Origin: Comamonadaceae bacterium
Lineage (GTDB): Bacteria; Pseudomonadota; Gammaproteobacteria; Burkholderiales; Burkholderiaceae_C
Length of the DNA: 64,000 nucleotides
Reading direction: 5' to 3'
Assembly (NCBI GenBank): GCA_947475685.1
Contig: CANJNC010000015.1
Coordinates: 1-64,000 of the forward strand
This document shows, piece after piece, positions 42,045 to 52,261 of the stretch (within the stretch, counting starts at the first letter, position 1; each line of letters begins with the position of its first letter). A program made the translations under genes and the position numbers. Below the pieces are notes generated by a model. It had not been told where the DNA came from. It ran no database searches and saw nothing but the letters and a program-made list of their open reading frames with translations.

Positions 42045-43388
42045 ATGAGCGCATTAGTTAAAAAGGTCGCCATTATTGGTTCGGGTATTTCAGGCCTATC
42101 AGCTGCATACTTTCTTCGTAACAAGGTAGATGTCACGCTTTACGAAAAAGAAAGCTATTTCGGTGGACACGCAAATACAGTAGACATTGAATTAGAGACA
42201 ACCCAAAATTCAATTGAAGCACACGGTGTTGACACAGGATTCTTGGTCTTCAATGAAAGAACTTATCCTGGGTTGATAGAACTATTTAGAGAGATGAATG
42301 TTCAGACATTTCCTTCAGACATGTCGTTTTCAGTTCAAGCTCATGTTAGTTGGTTAAGTAGAAAACTTGAGTGGAGCGGTTCCAATTTAAACTCGGTTTT
42401 CGCTCAAAGGAAGAACTTATTTAGCATCAAGTTCTGGATGCTTTTAAAAGAAATAGTCAGATTCAATGAGCTGACAACGAATTATGTAGAAAACACTTCA
42501 AAGGTAGTTCAAATTGAAAGTGATGGCATGAAATTGAAAGATTTTTTGCTAAAAAACAAGTTTGATCAATTTTTTCAAGAAGGCTATTTATTGCCAATGT
42601 TAGGATGTATTTGGAGCTGTGAGCCACAAACAATGCTTGATTATCCGGCAATTAGTTTGGCGCGCTTTTGTCACAATCATGGGCTGCTGCAAGTCACAAA
42701 CAGACCACAGTGGTTTACGGTGAAAGGTGGTTCAAAGAACTACGTCAAGAAAATCACAGATCAAATAATTGACAAAAGATTGTCTATTGAAGTTCAAAAA
42801 ATAGAAAGATTGAAAATAGACGCCGTTGATAAAGTTCGCGTGTATACAGAAAATCGTTTTGATGAGTTTGATGCTGTTGTTTTGGCTACCCATGCTCCAG
42901 AAGCGTTACGAATGTTGAGCGGTCCAACGGACAATGAGCGAGCGATTTTAGGGGATATAAAAACACAGGAAAATATCGCAATTTTGCATACGGATGAATC
43001 AATCATGCCCAGTAAAAAAATTGCTTGGGCAGCTTGGAATTTTGAAAATTTAAAGGCATCAAACAATTCTTCACGTGAAGGGGTCTGTTTGCATTATTGG
43101 ATTAATAAACTTCAACCTTTACCCTTTAAGAAAAATGTATTCGTTACATTGAATCAACGTCGTCACATTGATGAGAGCAAGATATTGAAACGTATCAAAT
43201 ATGCTCATCCAGTATTGGATCATCGTGCAGTAAAAGCGCAAGAGCAGATGGCTAATATAAATGGTGAAAATAAAACTTGGTTCGCAGGAGCCTGGATGGG
43301 CAATGGATTTCATGAAGACGGAATGCAAGCTGGTAAATTAGCAGCCAACGCAATCATGAAAGACTTGGGACTTGGAGAGCATGATTGA
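42045..43388 (+). CDS. NAD(P)/FAD-dependent oxidoreductase (amine-oxidase-like)
   Basis: VAIIGSGISGLSAAYFLRNKVDVTLYEKESYFGGHANTV Rossmann motif; ends TWFAGAWMGNGFHEDGMQAGKLAANAI. Confidence 0.92.
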   Translation: MSALVKKVAIIGSGISGLSAAYFLRNKVDVTLYEKESYFGGHANTVDIELETTQNSIEAHGVDTGFLVFNERTYPGLIELFREMNVQTFPSDMSFSVQAHVSWLSRKLEWSGSNLNSVFAQRKNLFSIKFWMLLKEIVRFNELTTNYVENTSKVVQIESDGMKLKDFLLKNKFDQFFQEGYLLPMLGCIWSCEPQTMLDYPAISLARFCHNHGLLQVTNRPQWFTVKGGSKNYVKKITDQIIDKRLSIEVQKIERLKIDAVDKVRVYTENRFDEFDAVVLATHAPEALRMLSGPTDNERAILGDIKTQENIAILHTDESIMPSKKIAWAAWNFENLKASNNSSREGVCLHYWINKLQPLPFKKNVFVTLNQRRHIDESKILKRIKYAHPVLDHRAVKAQEQMANINGENKTWFAGAWMGNGFHEDGMQAGKLAANAIMKDLGLGEHD

Positions 43389-44185
43389 GCGAACAAGGAT
43401 ATATTGGTTTTGGCCAGGTTAGGCATGAGCGGTGCAGACCAAAACTTCATAAATTTAACTATCCTGGGTATTTCATTTACCTACCCATGCGTCAAATGGT
43501 GAAGACGATAAATCCATATCTGTCCATTAACAAAATGTCTGGTTTGTCGTTTTATGATGAAGATCACGGTGATCCAACTGCTAAGAAAGATCAAAGCTCC
43601 TTGGCTTGGTTTGAAAAAGTTTTAGAAGAAAATGAAATATCTGGTGTAGATGGCGAAATTTGGCTCCAGTGCTTTCCAAGAGTATGGGGTTACGCATTTA
43701 AGCCCGTTAGTTTTTGGTATGGGTACAGTAAAAACAGGGAACTCAAAATTGTATTGGTGGAGGTGAATAATACTTTTGGTCAAAGACATTGTTATTTGAT
43801 TGAATCTCCTAAATTTGGCCAAGAATATTGTGCAGAGAAAGTATTTCATGTTTCTCCTTTTATACAAACAAAAGGAGAATATCGATTCCGTTTTATGCTA
43901 AGTCGAAACGAAAAGCAGACAAGCCTTCAGGGCTTAAAGACGGTGGTTAGGATCGATTATTATGATGATCAAGGATTGTTACTCAAAACCAGCATGAGTG
44001 GCACCTTAGAGCCTATATCAAAAACAAGCAAAAGAAAGGCTCTTTTGCGCTATCCGTTCATGACCGTTGGTGTCATATTGAAAATTCACCTCCAAGCACT
44101 TTTTTTGTGGATAAAAGGTGCAAAATATCACCCACTTCCAACTTTGCCAGAAGACTTTATTACTCTTAGTAAGACTGGTCATTAG
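43385..44185 (+). CDS. DUF1365 domain-containing protein
   Basis: GQVRHERCRPKLHKFNYPGYFIYLPMRQM, PRVWGYAFKPVSFWYGY, EVNNTFGQRHCYLI. Confidence 0.93.
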   Translation: MSEQGYIGFGQVRHERCRPKLHKFNYPGYFIYLPMRQMVKTINPYLSINKMSGLSFYDEDHGDPTAKKDQSSLAWFEKVLEENEISGVDGEIWLQCFPRVWGYAFKPVSFWYGYSKNRELKIVLVEVNNTFGQRHCYLIESPKFGQEYCAEKVFHVSPFIQTKGEYRFRFMLSRNEKQTSLQGLKTVVRIDYYDDQGLLLKTSMSGTLEPISKTSKRKALLRYPFMTVGVILKIHLQALFLWIKGAKYHPLPTLPEDFITLSKTGH

Positions 44186-44261
44186 AAGTTGAATTTCTTA
44201 AATAAAAATTGGATTCGAGAAAGCGTTCAATTTAAAGACAAGTCAATTACCAAGGAGCAAG

Positions 44262-44852
44262 TTGATGAATAAAGTCATTTCATATTTAACTAAGAAATTT
44301 AATTTAGTCCATGTGGTCGGGTATACATCAATATTTGTATTGATTTTGAGCCTACAGGCTTGTTCAAGTCCAAACGTAATGACCTATCAAAAAGAAAAAC
44401 CACAATTGAACTTGAAAGAGTTCTTTAATGGAGAAGTCAAGGCATGGGGCATATTTACCGATAGAAATGGGGAGGTAGTTAAGAGGTTCACGGTTGTGAT
44501 GGAATGTACTTGGAACGGAGATGACGGTGTTTTAGATGAGAAATTCCTATACTCCGATGGTACTCAACAACAAAGAATATGGAAATTAAAAGATTTAGGG
44601 TCTGGCTCATATCAAGGTACAGCACAAGACGTGATTGGATTTGCGAATGGTAAAAGCAGCGGTAACGCACTGCAGTGGAAATATAAACTTTCCCTGCCCG
44701 TTGACAGTAATACCTGGGAAGTCGAATTTGAAGATTGGATGTATCAGATCGACGAGAAAGTCATGTTGAACAAAGCGCGCATGTCAAAATGGGGTATTTA
44801 TTTAGGTGAAGTTACCCTTTCATTTACCAAGGGGCCACCTGCTGTAAAGTGA
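44262..44852 (+). CDS. DUF3833 family lipoprotein
   Basis: Lipobox LQACS; LKEFFNGEVKAWGIFTDRNGEVVKRFTV. Confidence 0.9.
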   Translation: MMNKVISYLTKKFNLVHVVGYTSIFVLILSLQACSSPNVMTYQKEKPQLNLKEFFNGEVKAWGIFTDRNGEVVKRFTVVMECTWNGDDGVLDEKFLYSDGTQQQRIWKLKDLGSGSYQGTAQDVIGFANGKSSGNALQWKYKLSLPVDSNTWEVEFEDWMYQIDEKVMLNKARMSKWGIYLGEVTLSFTKGPPAVK

Positions 44853-44859
44853 TGCATCT

Positions 44860-45648
44860 ATGAAACCTCTTAACTTACCTATAGTCGACTGGAGAAATAA
44901 AAGCGTTTGGCTCATCGGCGCTTCAAGTGGTATAGGTATGGCTTGTGCTATTGAATTGGCCAAATTAGGTGCCAATGTGGCAGTTTCGGCAAGGAAAATT
45001 GAAGCCTTAAATGCTTTTGCAAGTGGGTACAAATCAAGCATTGCTGTTGAAGTCGATGTCATGAATAACGACAGCATAGAAAAAGCTTTTACCCGCGTGA
45101 AAGATCACCAAGGTATAGATGTGGTGATCTACTGTGCTGGTCATTATTTAGAGCAAAGCGCGATTGATTTTAATTTGGACGAAATGATCAAGCACAACGA
45201 CATCAATTATTTGGGTTTATGCCGTGTTTTGTCATGTGTATTGATGCCAATGATGAATCAAGGATTTGGCCACATTGGTATCATTTCCAGTGTTGCAGGT
45301 TACCAAGGCTTACCTAAAAGTTTAGCCTATGGCCCTACCAAAGCGGCTTTGATCAATTTGAGTGAATCCTTGTATTTGGATCTCCATGAGCATGGGATTG
45401 GCGTGAGCTTAATCAACCCAGGTTTTGTTCAAACTCCTTTAACTGATCAAAACAAGTTTCACATGCCTGCATTGATTTCAGCTGCAGAGGCTGCGAAAGA
45501 AATGGTCAAGGGATGGGGCAAGGGGGATTTCGAAATTCATTATCCAAAAAGATTTACAAGAGTACTCAAATTTCTAAAGCTACTGCCATATAGCCTCTAC
45601 TTCAAATTGGTTAAAAAAGCGACCGAACAACGCACATCTTCCAACTGA
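44860..45648 (+). CDS. SDR family NAD(P)-dependent oxidoreductase
   Basis: GASSGIGMACAIELAKLGA, catalytic YGPTK. Confidence 0.93.
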   Translation: MKPLNLPIVDWRNKSVWLIGASSGIGMACAIELAKLGANVAVSARKIEALNAFASGYKSSIAVEVDVMNNDSIEKAFTRVKDHQGIDVVIYCAGHYLEQSAIDFNLDEMIKHNDINYLGLCRVLSCVLMPMMNQGFGHIGIISSVAGYQGLPKSLAYGPTKAALINLSESLYLDLHEHGIGVSLINPGFVQTPLTDQNKFHMPALISAAEAAKEMVKGWGKGDFEIHYPKRFTRVLKFLKLLPYSLYFKLVKKATEQRTSSN

Positions 45649-45650
45649 CC

Positions 45651-46106
45651 ATGAACGCATTAGAATTACAAGTAAAGCAATTGATTCTTTTTTATGAGAA
45701 TATATCCATTGAAAATTTATCTGATCTAAGAAACTTTTATTCAACTCAAGCAACATTTAAAGACCCTTTTAATGAAGTATTGGGGATTCAAAAAATTATC
45801 CAGTTGTTTGAACATATGTTTCAATCCCTTGATACACCATCTTTTAAGGTCAAAGAAGTTGTGACGCAAGGGGAGCAGACTTTTTTAAGCTGGGAGTTTT
45901 ATTACGCATTAAAACAATGGCCTAAAAAAGGGCAGATGGTAATTCATGGAGCGAGCCATATCGTTTGGGCGTCTGATGACCTCGGGCATTGGAGAGTCAA
46001 ACTGCACAGAGATTATTGGGACGCAGCAGAGGAGGTGTACGAAAAAATCCCGATGATTGGTTTACTTATTCGCTGGCTCAAGAAAAAAATAGGAGCGGCT
46101 TTATGA
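45651..46106 (+). CDS. Nuclear transport factor 2 (NTF2)/SnoaL-like family protein
   Basis: LRNFYSTQATFKDPFNEVLGIQKIIQLFEHMFQSL; follows the SDR gene by 2 nt. Confidence 0.82.
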   Translation: MNALELQVKQLILFYENISIENLSDLRNFYSTQATFKDPFNEVLGIQKIIQLFEHMFQSLDTPSFKVKEVVTQGEQTFLSWEFYYALKQWPKKGQMVIHGASHIVWASDDLGHWRVKLHRDYWDAAEEVYEKIPMIGLLIRWLKKKIGAAL

Positions 46107-46718
46107 ATGCGGTTCAGTTTCAATAAAGGAGGGCCGAGTTTTTATTTTTTCAAAAAGGCGGTTGAGTTCAGTGTGGGAGTCACGCCAATTGAAACTGGGG
46201 AAACGAAAATCTAAGTAACCTAAACTGCAACCCACGGCGATATCGGCCAAGCTTAGGTGAATGCCACAACAAAAAGGCTTTTCATTCAAGCCTTTCTCCA
46301 TGGCTGATAGGCTAGTTTTAACTTTTGCCATTTGACGGTCTATCCAAGCTTTGGATCGCTCATGTTCACTTCGACCCGCCCAAGTTTGTTCGAGCCGAGC
46401 CAAAATACTGGCATCCAAAACGCCATCGGATAAGGCTTCCCAAGTTTTAACTTCAGCTCTTTCTCTACCGCTGCTGGGAATCAATTTGCCGACGGGTGAG
46501 AGGGTATCCAAGTATTCAACGATGACTCTAGAGTCAAAAAGTGCTTCCCCGCCTTCCATGATTAAGCAAGGGACTTTGCCAAGAGGGTTGAATTGTGAAA
46601 TATGGGTGGTGTTTGACCAAACCTCTTCAAGCACGAGTTGATAGTCAAGTTTTTTTTCTGCCATGACGATGCGAACTTTACGCACGTAAGGGCTTGTTAT
46701 TGCACCAATGAGTTTCAT
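46101..46718 (-). CDS. Glutathione S-transferase
   Basis: MKLIGAITSPYVRKVRIVMAEKKLDYQLV, NPLGKVPCLIMEGGEALFDSRVIVEYLD. Confidence 0.93.
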   Translation of the reverse strand: MKLIGAITSPYVRKVRIVMAEKKLDYQLVLEEVWSNTTHISQFNPLGKVPCLIMEGGEALFDSRVIVEYLDTLSPVGKLIPSSGRERAEVKTWEALSDGVLDASILARLEQTWAGRSEHERSKAWIDRQMAKVKTSLSAMEKGLNEKPFCCGIHLSLADIAVGCSLGYLDFRFPSFNWRDSHTELNRLFEKIKTRPSFIETEPHS

Positions 46719-46879
46719 GTTTGAAAGCTTAAGAATAGAAGATGATTTTAAGGCATGGCCTTAAAGGTGTGTTGTGTGAGAGCGACGGGTTAAAGTATGA
46801 AAGAGATATATATAGTTTGTTTATATAAATTCAATTCTGCACCTAATGAGATGCCAAGCATGGGGCTTAAAATAGGAAT

Positions 46880-48313
46880 ATGAACAGTTCACCTTTGCTT
46901 GCATTATCGCCTTTGGATGGTCGCTACGCATCTAAAATGTCTGCTTTGAGACCCATTATGTCGGAAATGGGCTATATACATCGTCGTATTCAGGTTGAAA
47001 TCACTTGGCTCATCGCATTAAGTCGGCTTGGATTAAAGGAGTCTCCTGCACTTTCTAGCGAATGCAGTGCTTATTTAATTGGTTTGTTTAAAAACTTCTC
47101 ACATGAAAATGCGCTTGAAGTCAAAGAAATTGAAAAAACAACCAATCACGATGTCAAGGCTGTTGAATATTGGATCAAAGCGCAATTCAAAGCCAAACAT
47201 TTAACTGTTTCCGTCAAACAAGAATTGGAAAATATTGGAGAAATGGTTCATTTTTCCATGACCAGTGAAGACATCAATAACACCAGCCATGCTTTACAAA
47301 TTCAAGCGGCTAGAGATGAAGCATTGTTGCCTTTGATGGATAAGGTCATTGAAACTATGCGGGTGTTATCTCAAGATTATGCAGACGTGCCAATGCTTTC
47401 ACGAACCCATGGACAAACTGCAACACCTACGACTGTGGGGAAAGAAATTGCAAATTTTGTAGTGCGTTTGAAAAATGCAAGAGCTCGCCTAGCTTCAATC
47501 CCTTTGATGGCCAAGATGAACGGAGCTGTGGGCAATTACAATGCACAGTTGGCTGCATATCCAGATATCGATTGGGAAAAAGTTGCCAAGGATGTAATTG
47601 AGAGACCTGTTTATAGGGAAGGTTCTTCGCTAGATAATCATTTTGGTCTAGGGCTGTGTTTCCAAGCTTACAGCACTCAAATAGAGTCACATGACTACAT
47701 GGCTGAATTTTTTGATGCTGTTTCAAGACTGAATGTGATTTTGATTGACTGGTGTAGAGATATTTGGGGCTACATCTCTTTAGGTTATTTTAAGCAACGC
47801 TTAAAAGAGGGTGAAATTGGTTCGTCCACCATGCCCCATAAAGTCAATCCAATAGATTTTGAAAATGCTGAAGGCAATCTTGGCATGGCAAATGCTATGC
47901 TCAGGCACATGAGCGAGAAGCTTCCAATTAGCCGTTTTCAAAGAGATTTGACCGACAGCACCGTCATTCGCAACGTGGGTGTTGCTTTTGGTTATTCGAT
48001 TATGGCTTATCAAGCCTTGACTGCTGGATTGTTAAAACTTGAAATTAATCAAGCCAAGCTGAGCCAAGACTTGGATGCAGCTTGGGAGGTTTTGGCTGAA
48101 CCTATTCAAACGGTTATGAGAAGATATGGCGTCAGTGGGGCATATGAACGCCTTAAAGAATTGACCAGGGGGCGGTCCGTCACGCAAGATGATTTAAAAA
48201 GTTTGATTGAAACATTGGATATACCTTCTCATGAAAAGGCGCGCCTTTTGGCCTTGAGGCCTGAGACTTATATTGGCCTAGCAGGCACACTTGCAAAACG
48301 ACTTGGTCATTAA
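46880..48313 (+). CDS. purB: Adenylosuccinate lyase
   Basis: LSPLDGRYASKMSALRPIMSE, GSSTMPHKVNPIDFENAEGN. Confidence 0.97.
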   Translation: MNSSPLLALSPLDGRYASKMSALRPIMSEMGYIHRRIQVEITWLIALSRLGLKESPALSSECSAYLIGLFKNFSHENALEVKEIEKTTNHDVKAVEYWIKAQFKAKHLTVSVKQELENIGEMVHFSMTSEDINNTSHALQIQAARDEALLPLMDKVIETMRVLSQDYADVPMLSRTHGQTATPTTVGKEIANFVVRLKNARARLASIPLMAKMNGAVGNYNAQLAAYPDIDWEKVAKDVIERPVYREGSSLDNHFGLGLCFQAYSTQIESHDYMAEFFDAVSRLNVILIDWCRDIWGYISLGYFKQRLKEGEIGSSTMPHKVNPIDFENAEGNLGMANAMLRHMSEKLPISRFQRDLTDSTVIRNVGVAFGYSIMAYQALTAGLLKLEINQAKLSQDLDAAWEVLAEPIQTVMRRYGVSGAYERLKELTRGRSVTQDDLKSLIETLDIPSHEKARLLALRPETYIGLAGTLAKRLGH

Positions 48314-48763
48314 TTAAATGGGCAAGATTTGTGAGTTTGACGCATCCGTTTGGATCTCTTTTAGCGAAGCCCTTTCGCTATAACGATTGAACCTCCAGGC
48401 TGAATGCTCCATGGTGATCCTTCGCCATGTGTGGCGTTTTTGAGTGGGGCTCATTTTTGTCCAGTCCTGAACTTCTTGAAAAGTTCGACCGCAGCCCTTG
48501 CAAATCTCGTCTCCTTGGCTCGTGGAACAAATAGCAATGCAAGGCGTGTCTGCAACACTTTCGTACCACTGCATCCAAGCATTCATTGCTTGCGTTGGAA
48601 AGCCGTCAATGGATACATCTTCTTCGTGAAAATGAACCATCAGTGCATAAACGTGTGCAAGAGATCGCAAGGCTGGGGAGAGTGTGATGCCATCTTTTGA
48701 GGGTTCTTTGGCCCGCCAATAATTGATGGCTGCTTCAATATCGGTGATGTGTATAGAAGACAT
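48314..48763 (-). CDS. DUF3717-DUF1289 two-domain protein
   Basis: N-terminal ITDIEAAINYWRAKEPSKDGITLSPALRSLAHVYALMV; C-terminal TPCIAICSTSQGDEICKGCGRTFQEVQDW. Confidence 0.8.
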   Translation of the reverse strand: MSSIHITDIEAAINYWRAKEPSKDGITLSPALRSLAHVYALMVHFHEEDVSIDGFPTQAMNAWMQWYESVADTPCIAICSTSQGDEICKGCGRTFQEVQDWTKMSPTQKRHTWRRITMEHSAWRFNRYSERASLKEIQTDASNSQILPI

Positions 48764-48898
48764 AGGATGGGTATGATAAACGTATTAATCCTTAAAAGTA
48801 CATTAAACGCGATATAGTGTGTAAACAAGTCTGGACAAAGCTGGAATTTATAAAACAAAATCCAACAGTCGCTAAAAAAATCCGGTAATTCTCACAAC

Positions 48899-49258
48899 AT
48901 GAAAACACTTTTCAAGTGGTTTTTAAGTGCTTTTGCACTCATGAGCCTGTCGTACATAGATGCAGGAATAACAATCAATGGTTTCGAGTCTGCGATGATT
49001 GCGACGCTGGTCATTGGGTGCTTGAATTTAATAGTCAGGCCTGTGTTTGTGGTGTTGACTCTTCCAGTAACGTTGCTAACTTTAGGGTTGTTTTTATTTG
49101 TGATCAACGCCTTTTTATTTTGGATGGCATCTGCAATGTTGGATGGTTTTCAAGTGCAAAGTTTTGGACATGCTTTGTTGGGGTCTTTGATATACAGTTT
49201 ATTGAGTGTTTTTATCGACTCAGCGTTGGAGCGACTGTTCTCGACGCAAGGCCAATAA
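48899..49258 (+). CDS. Phage holin family / four-TM membrane protein
   Basis: 119 aa, repeated hydrophobic segments; VIGCLNLIVRPVFVVLTLPVTLLTLGLFLFVINAFLFWM. Confidence 0.85.
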   Translation: MKTLFKWFLSAFALMSLSYIDAGITINGFESAMIATLVIGCLNLIVRPVFVVLTLPVTLLTLGLFLFVINAFLFWMASAMLDGFQVQSFGHALLGSLIYSLLSVFIDSALERLFSTQGQ

Positions 49259-50794
49259 AGTTCGAAGTCGTGAATCAATAATTGACGATTCCATTTCTTG
49301 TGACTTTGAGAGGCCAGTTTTTTTGGCTATTTCTTTTGATAGTGTCTGAGCTGCATAAAGTCGATCAATCGCCGGTGCATAGTCTAATTTCAGTGCATAG
49401 GCCTCAGCCATTGATCGAATAGAGCTTAAAAGATCTTGACTTTGATACTGAGCATTGGATAACAATTCCCAAGCATGGATGTCTCTGGGGTGTTTGCTCA
49501 ACCAATCTCTGAGTGACATGGTACAAGTTTGCTGGGCCTCTTTGGAGCTGAGTTTGAGTTGATTTTCACAAAGCATGAATGTAACTGATCTTGATTTTGG
49601 CAGTGCATCAAGAATTTCTAGTGCAATTATTGGTTGGTTGTCTAAGAAAAAAAACTGTGCTTTAAGCAAAGATATTTGTAAAGACAGTTCTGGTGTTTTT
49701 CCTTGAGCGGAGAGTGCGTCTAAGCTTGATAAAAAACGCCTTGCTTGGTTGAAGTTGGATATTTTCAGTGACGACAAAACCCCCGCATAAAGCAAGGCAA
49801 TTTGATTAGACACAGTTTCTTTGGGGTTGGTAAGTGCTTTATGGGCTAAATCGATGTTGAGTTGATAGGAGTCGGAGTTGGTTTTGGTTAAAACTTTAGC
49901 TCTGGAACTCATCATCAGATGGACCCAATTGCTGGGCAGGGAGTTTTGGGCTTGCACTCCTTCAAAAGAACCAATTTGTCTAGATGCCATGTCAGCGATA
50001 CGTTCAGTCGTCAGCGGATGACTTCTCAAGTAGGGGTATGAGCCATTGTCGTTGAGTCTAGATGCTTGTTGAAGTTTTTGAAACATACTTACAAAGCCAC
50101 TGCCATCGTAACCAGCTTGAAGCATCACGCCAAACCCAACTCTATCTGCTTCGCGTTCCATGTCACGAGAAAAATTGAGTTGGCTCTGTGTCGCTGCGGC
50201 TTGACCGCCTACCATGAGAGCGCTGGCTGCATTGGGGTTTTTGCCAGCCGCGATAATGCCAAGGATCATGGCGCCCAGCATCAGAGGTGTTTGCTGGGCT
50301 TGTTGAGCGAAAAGTCTGGGGATGTGCCTTTGCGTCATATGACTTAATTCATGAGCAAGGACAGAGGCAAGCTCATCGCGGTTTGAAACGGCAGAAATCA
50401 GTCCTAGATGAACGCCCATGTATCCACCAGGCAATGCAAAAGCATTGATGCTGGGATCCTTCACCAAAAAGCCTTGCCAAGCAAAGCGTTGCTCCATCTC
50501 AGGCGATAAGTCGCCCCTAAGTTTGGATGCCTCGATCAAGGGTTGCCAAAGCGAGAGTAAATAATCCAACAATATGTAGTCTTCGATGTAATCAGGATCT
50601 TTAAAAATTTCCCGCATCACAGACTCACCAATGTGTCTTTCCTCCCCAAGAGCCATCTCAGAGCCATCCCCCAAACTTGGCAGGCGTGTGTCCTTTCGCA
50701 ATGGACCAGAGGTTTGGGGATGAACTAAAAAAATGCTTAAACCAAGTAAGCAAACACAAATCTTTAGTTTTTGAAACAATGGGTAGAGTGTCAT
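49220..50794 (-). CDS. M48 family metalloprotease with TPR-like C-terminus (BepA-like)
   Basis: [19 protein letters not shown] zinc motif; [27 protein letters not shown]. Confidence 0.92.
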   Translation of the reverse strand: MTLYPLFQKLKICVCLLGLSIFLVHPQTSGPLRKDTRLPSLGDGSEMALGEERHIGESVMREIFKDPDYIEDYILLDYLLSLWQPLIEASKLRGDLSPEMEQRFAWQGFLVKDPSINAFALPGGYMGVHLGLISAVSNRDELASVLAHELSHMTQRHIPRLFAQQAQQTPLMLGAMILGIIAAGKNPNAASALMVGGQAAATQSQLNFSRDMEREADRVGFGVMLQAGYDGSGFVSMFQKLQQASRLNDNGSYPYLRSHPLTTERIADMASRQIGSFEGVQAQNSLPSNWVHLMMSSRAKVLTKTNSDSYQLNIDLAHKALTNPKETVSNQIALLYAGVLSSLKISNFNQARRFLSSLDALSAQGKTPELSLQISLLKAQFFFLDNQPIIALEILDALPKSRSVTFMLCENQLKLSSKEAQQTCTMSLRDWLSKHPRDIHAWELLSNAQYQSQDLLSSIRSMAEAYALKLDYAPAIDRLYAAQTLSKEIAKKTGLSKSQEMESSIIDSRLRTLLALRREQSLQR

Positions 50795-50904
50795 TTTTTA
50801 ACTCAGCGACCAGCTCGGCGGTGAAGTTGCTTTCAATTGACTATGATACGAGTTCTAGGTATAAACAGCAATCAACGAATATTAACTCTATAAGTGGAGA
50901 TGAA

Positions 50905-51414
50905 ATGGACTTTACCCATTTTGACGCCAAAGGCGATGCGCATATGGTGGATGTATCTGAAAAACCAGTGACCCACCGTATAGCTGTGGCACAAGGCAGT
51001 ATTTTGATGGATCGAAAAACCTTGGACTTGATCAAACAAGGGGGTGCGAAAAAAGGAGACGTTTTAGGTGTGGCCAGGATCGCAGGCATACAGGGTGCGA
51101 AAAAAACAAGCGATCTCATACCGTTGTGTCACCCCCTCTTTTTAACAAGAGTCACTTTGGATTGGAGTACGATTGAGAGTGATCACGAGCAAGGCCTAAG
51201 ATGCCAAGTTCAAGCGGAAACGGTCGGGTCAACAGGGGTTGAAATGGAGGCTTTGACCGCGGTACAGGTTGCGCTTTTAACGGTCTACGACATGTGCAAG
51301 GCCATTGATCGCGGAATGGTGATGACACGGGTGTCTTTGTTGGAAAAACACGGTGGCCGCTCGGGCAGTTTCAAAGCAGTATCACAATCAGCGCATCATC
51401 AAAAAAGCCCTTGA
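50905..51414 (+). CDS. moaC: Cyclic pyranopterin monophosphate synthase
   Basis: [50 protein letters not shown]. True start is internal to the 50677 ORF. Confidence 0.95.
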   Translation: MDFTHFDAKGDAHMVDVSEKPVTHRIAVAQGSILMDRKTLDLIKQGGAKKGDVLGVARIAGIQGAKKTSDLIPLCHPLFLTRVTLDWSTIESDHEQGLRCQVQAETVGSTGVEMEALTAVQVALLTVYDMCKAIDRGMVMTRVSLLEKHGGRSGSFKAVSQSAHHQKSP

Positions 51415-51436
51415 TAAAGTGAATCAAGGGCTTTTA
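51401..51436. terminator. Bidirectional intrinsic terminator between convergent moaC and terC
   Basis: aaaaaagcccttgat-aaagtga-atcaagggctttt, A-tract and T-tract on opposite sides. Confidence 0.88.
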
Positions 51437-51451
51437 AACCAAGAGAAAAAC

Positions 51452-52156
51452 TTAGGGATTGTCTGAGACGGGCTGATTATCCGAAGAGGATTTGCTTTGT
51501 AAATATTTGCCAACCACGACAACAAACACAGCGCACAAAGCGGGCACCGCATAACTCAAAATAGGTGTCTCAGCCACCCAATCACGGATGGCACTATCGT
51601 GAATGGCCGCCTCTCCACTGACCCAGCCGATCAGGGCTGCACCGAGAGTGATGATCAATGGAAATCTAGCCATCAATGTCATCATTAAACTGCTGCTAAA
51701 GACAATCAGTGGAATGCTGATTGCAAGTCCAAGAACCAATAAAATCATAGAGCCTTTGGCTGCGGCGGCAACGCCAATGACATTGTCTAGGCTCATGACC
51801 AAATCGGCAATCAAAATGGTGATGATCGCCGAGCGCAAATTGGAGTGTTCCTTGGCTTCACCTTCCTCGCCGTCATCGTCCTCGGCCAACAATTGAACAC
51901 CAATCCATAAAAGCAAAACGCCACCAATGATTTGTAAAAAGGGCAGCTCAAGCAATTTTGCCGCAACGACCGTGAGCACAATTCTCAACACCACTGCAGC
52001 ACCAGAGCCATAGAAGATGGCCAACTTTTTCTCTCTAGGGGGTAAGTTTCTGGCTGCAAGTGCGATGACCACAGCATTGTCGCCCGATAAAAGGATATTG
52101 ATCAAAATGATATTGAACAAGCCGATCCAAAAGTCGGCGGTTTGTAAAAATTCCAT
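51452..52156 (-). CDS. TerC family integral membrane protein
   Basis: LLSGDNAVVIALAARNLPP, IADLVMSLDNVIGVAAAAKGS. Confidence 0.95.
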   Translation of the reverse strand: MEFLQTADFWIGLFNIILINILLSGDNAVVIALAARNLPPREKKLAIFYGSGAAVVLRIVLTVVAAKLLELPFLQIIGGVLLLWIGVQLLAEDDDGEEGEAKEHSNLRSAIITILIADLVMSLDNVIGVAAAAKGSMILLVLGLAISIPLIVFSSSLMMTLMARFPLIITLGAALIGWVSGEAAIHDSAIRDWVAETPILSYAVPALCAVFVVVVGKYLQSKSSSDNQPVSDNP

Positions 52157-52261
52157 AGAAATGACTGCTATTGAGTTAAGTTGATGAATTCTAGTCGAGC
52201 ACAAAAAGGCCAGATTGAAATCTAGCGCGAAATATTAAATGCTCAAGCCAGTCCGAGAGGT

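Noticed and set aside
48899-49258. Phage holin-like gene as evidence of a prophage
   Set aside because: This four-TM family is common as a chromosomal gene; no other phage genes, att-like repeats or integrase nearby.
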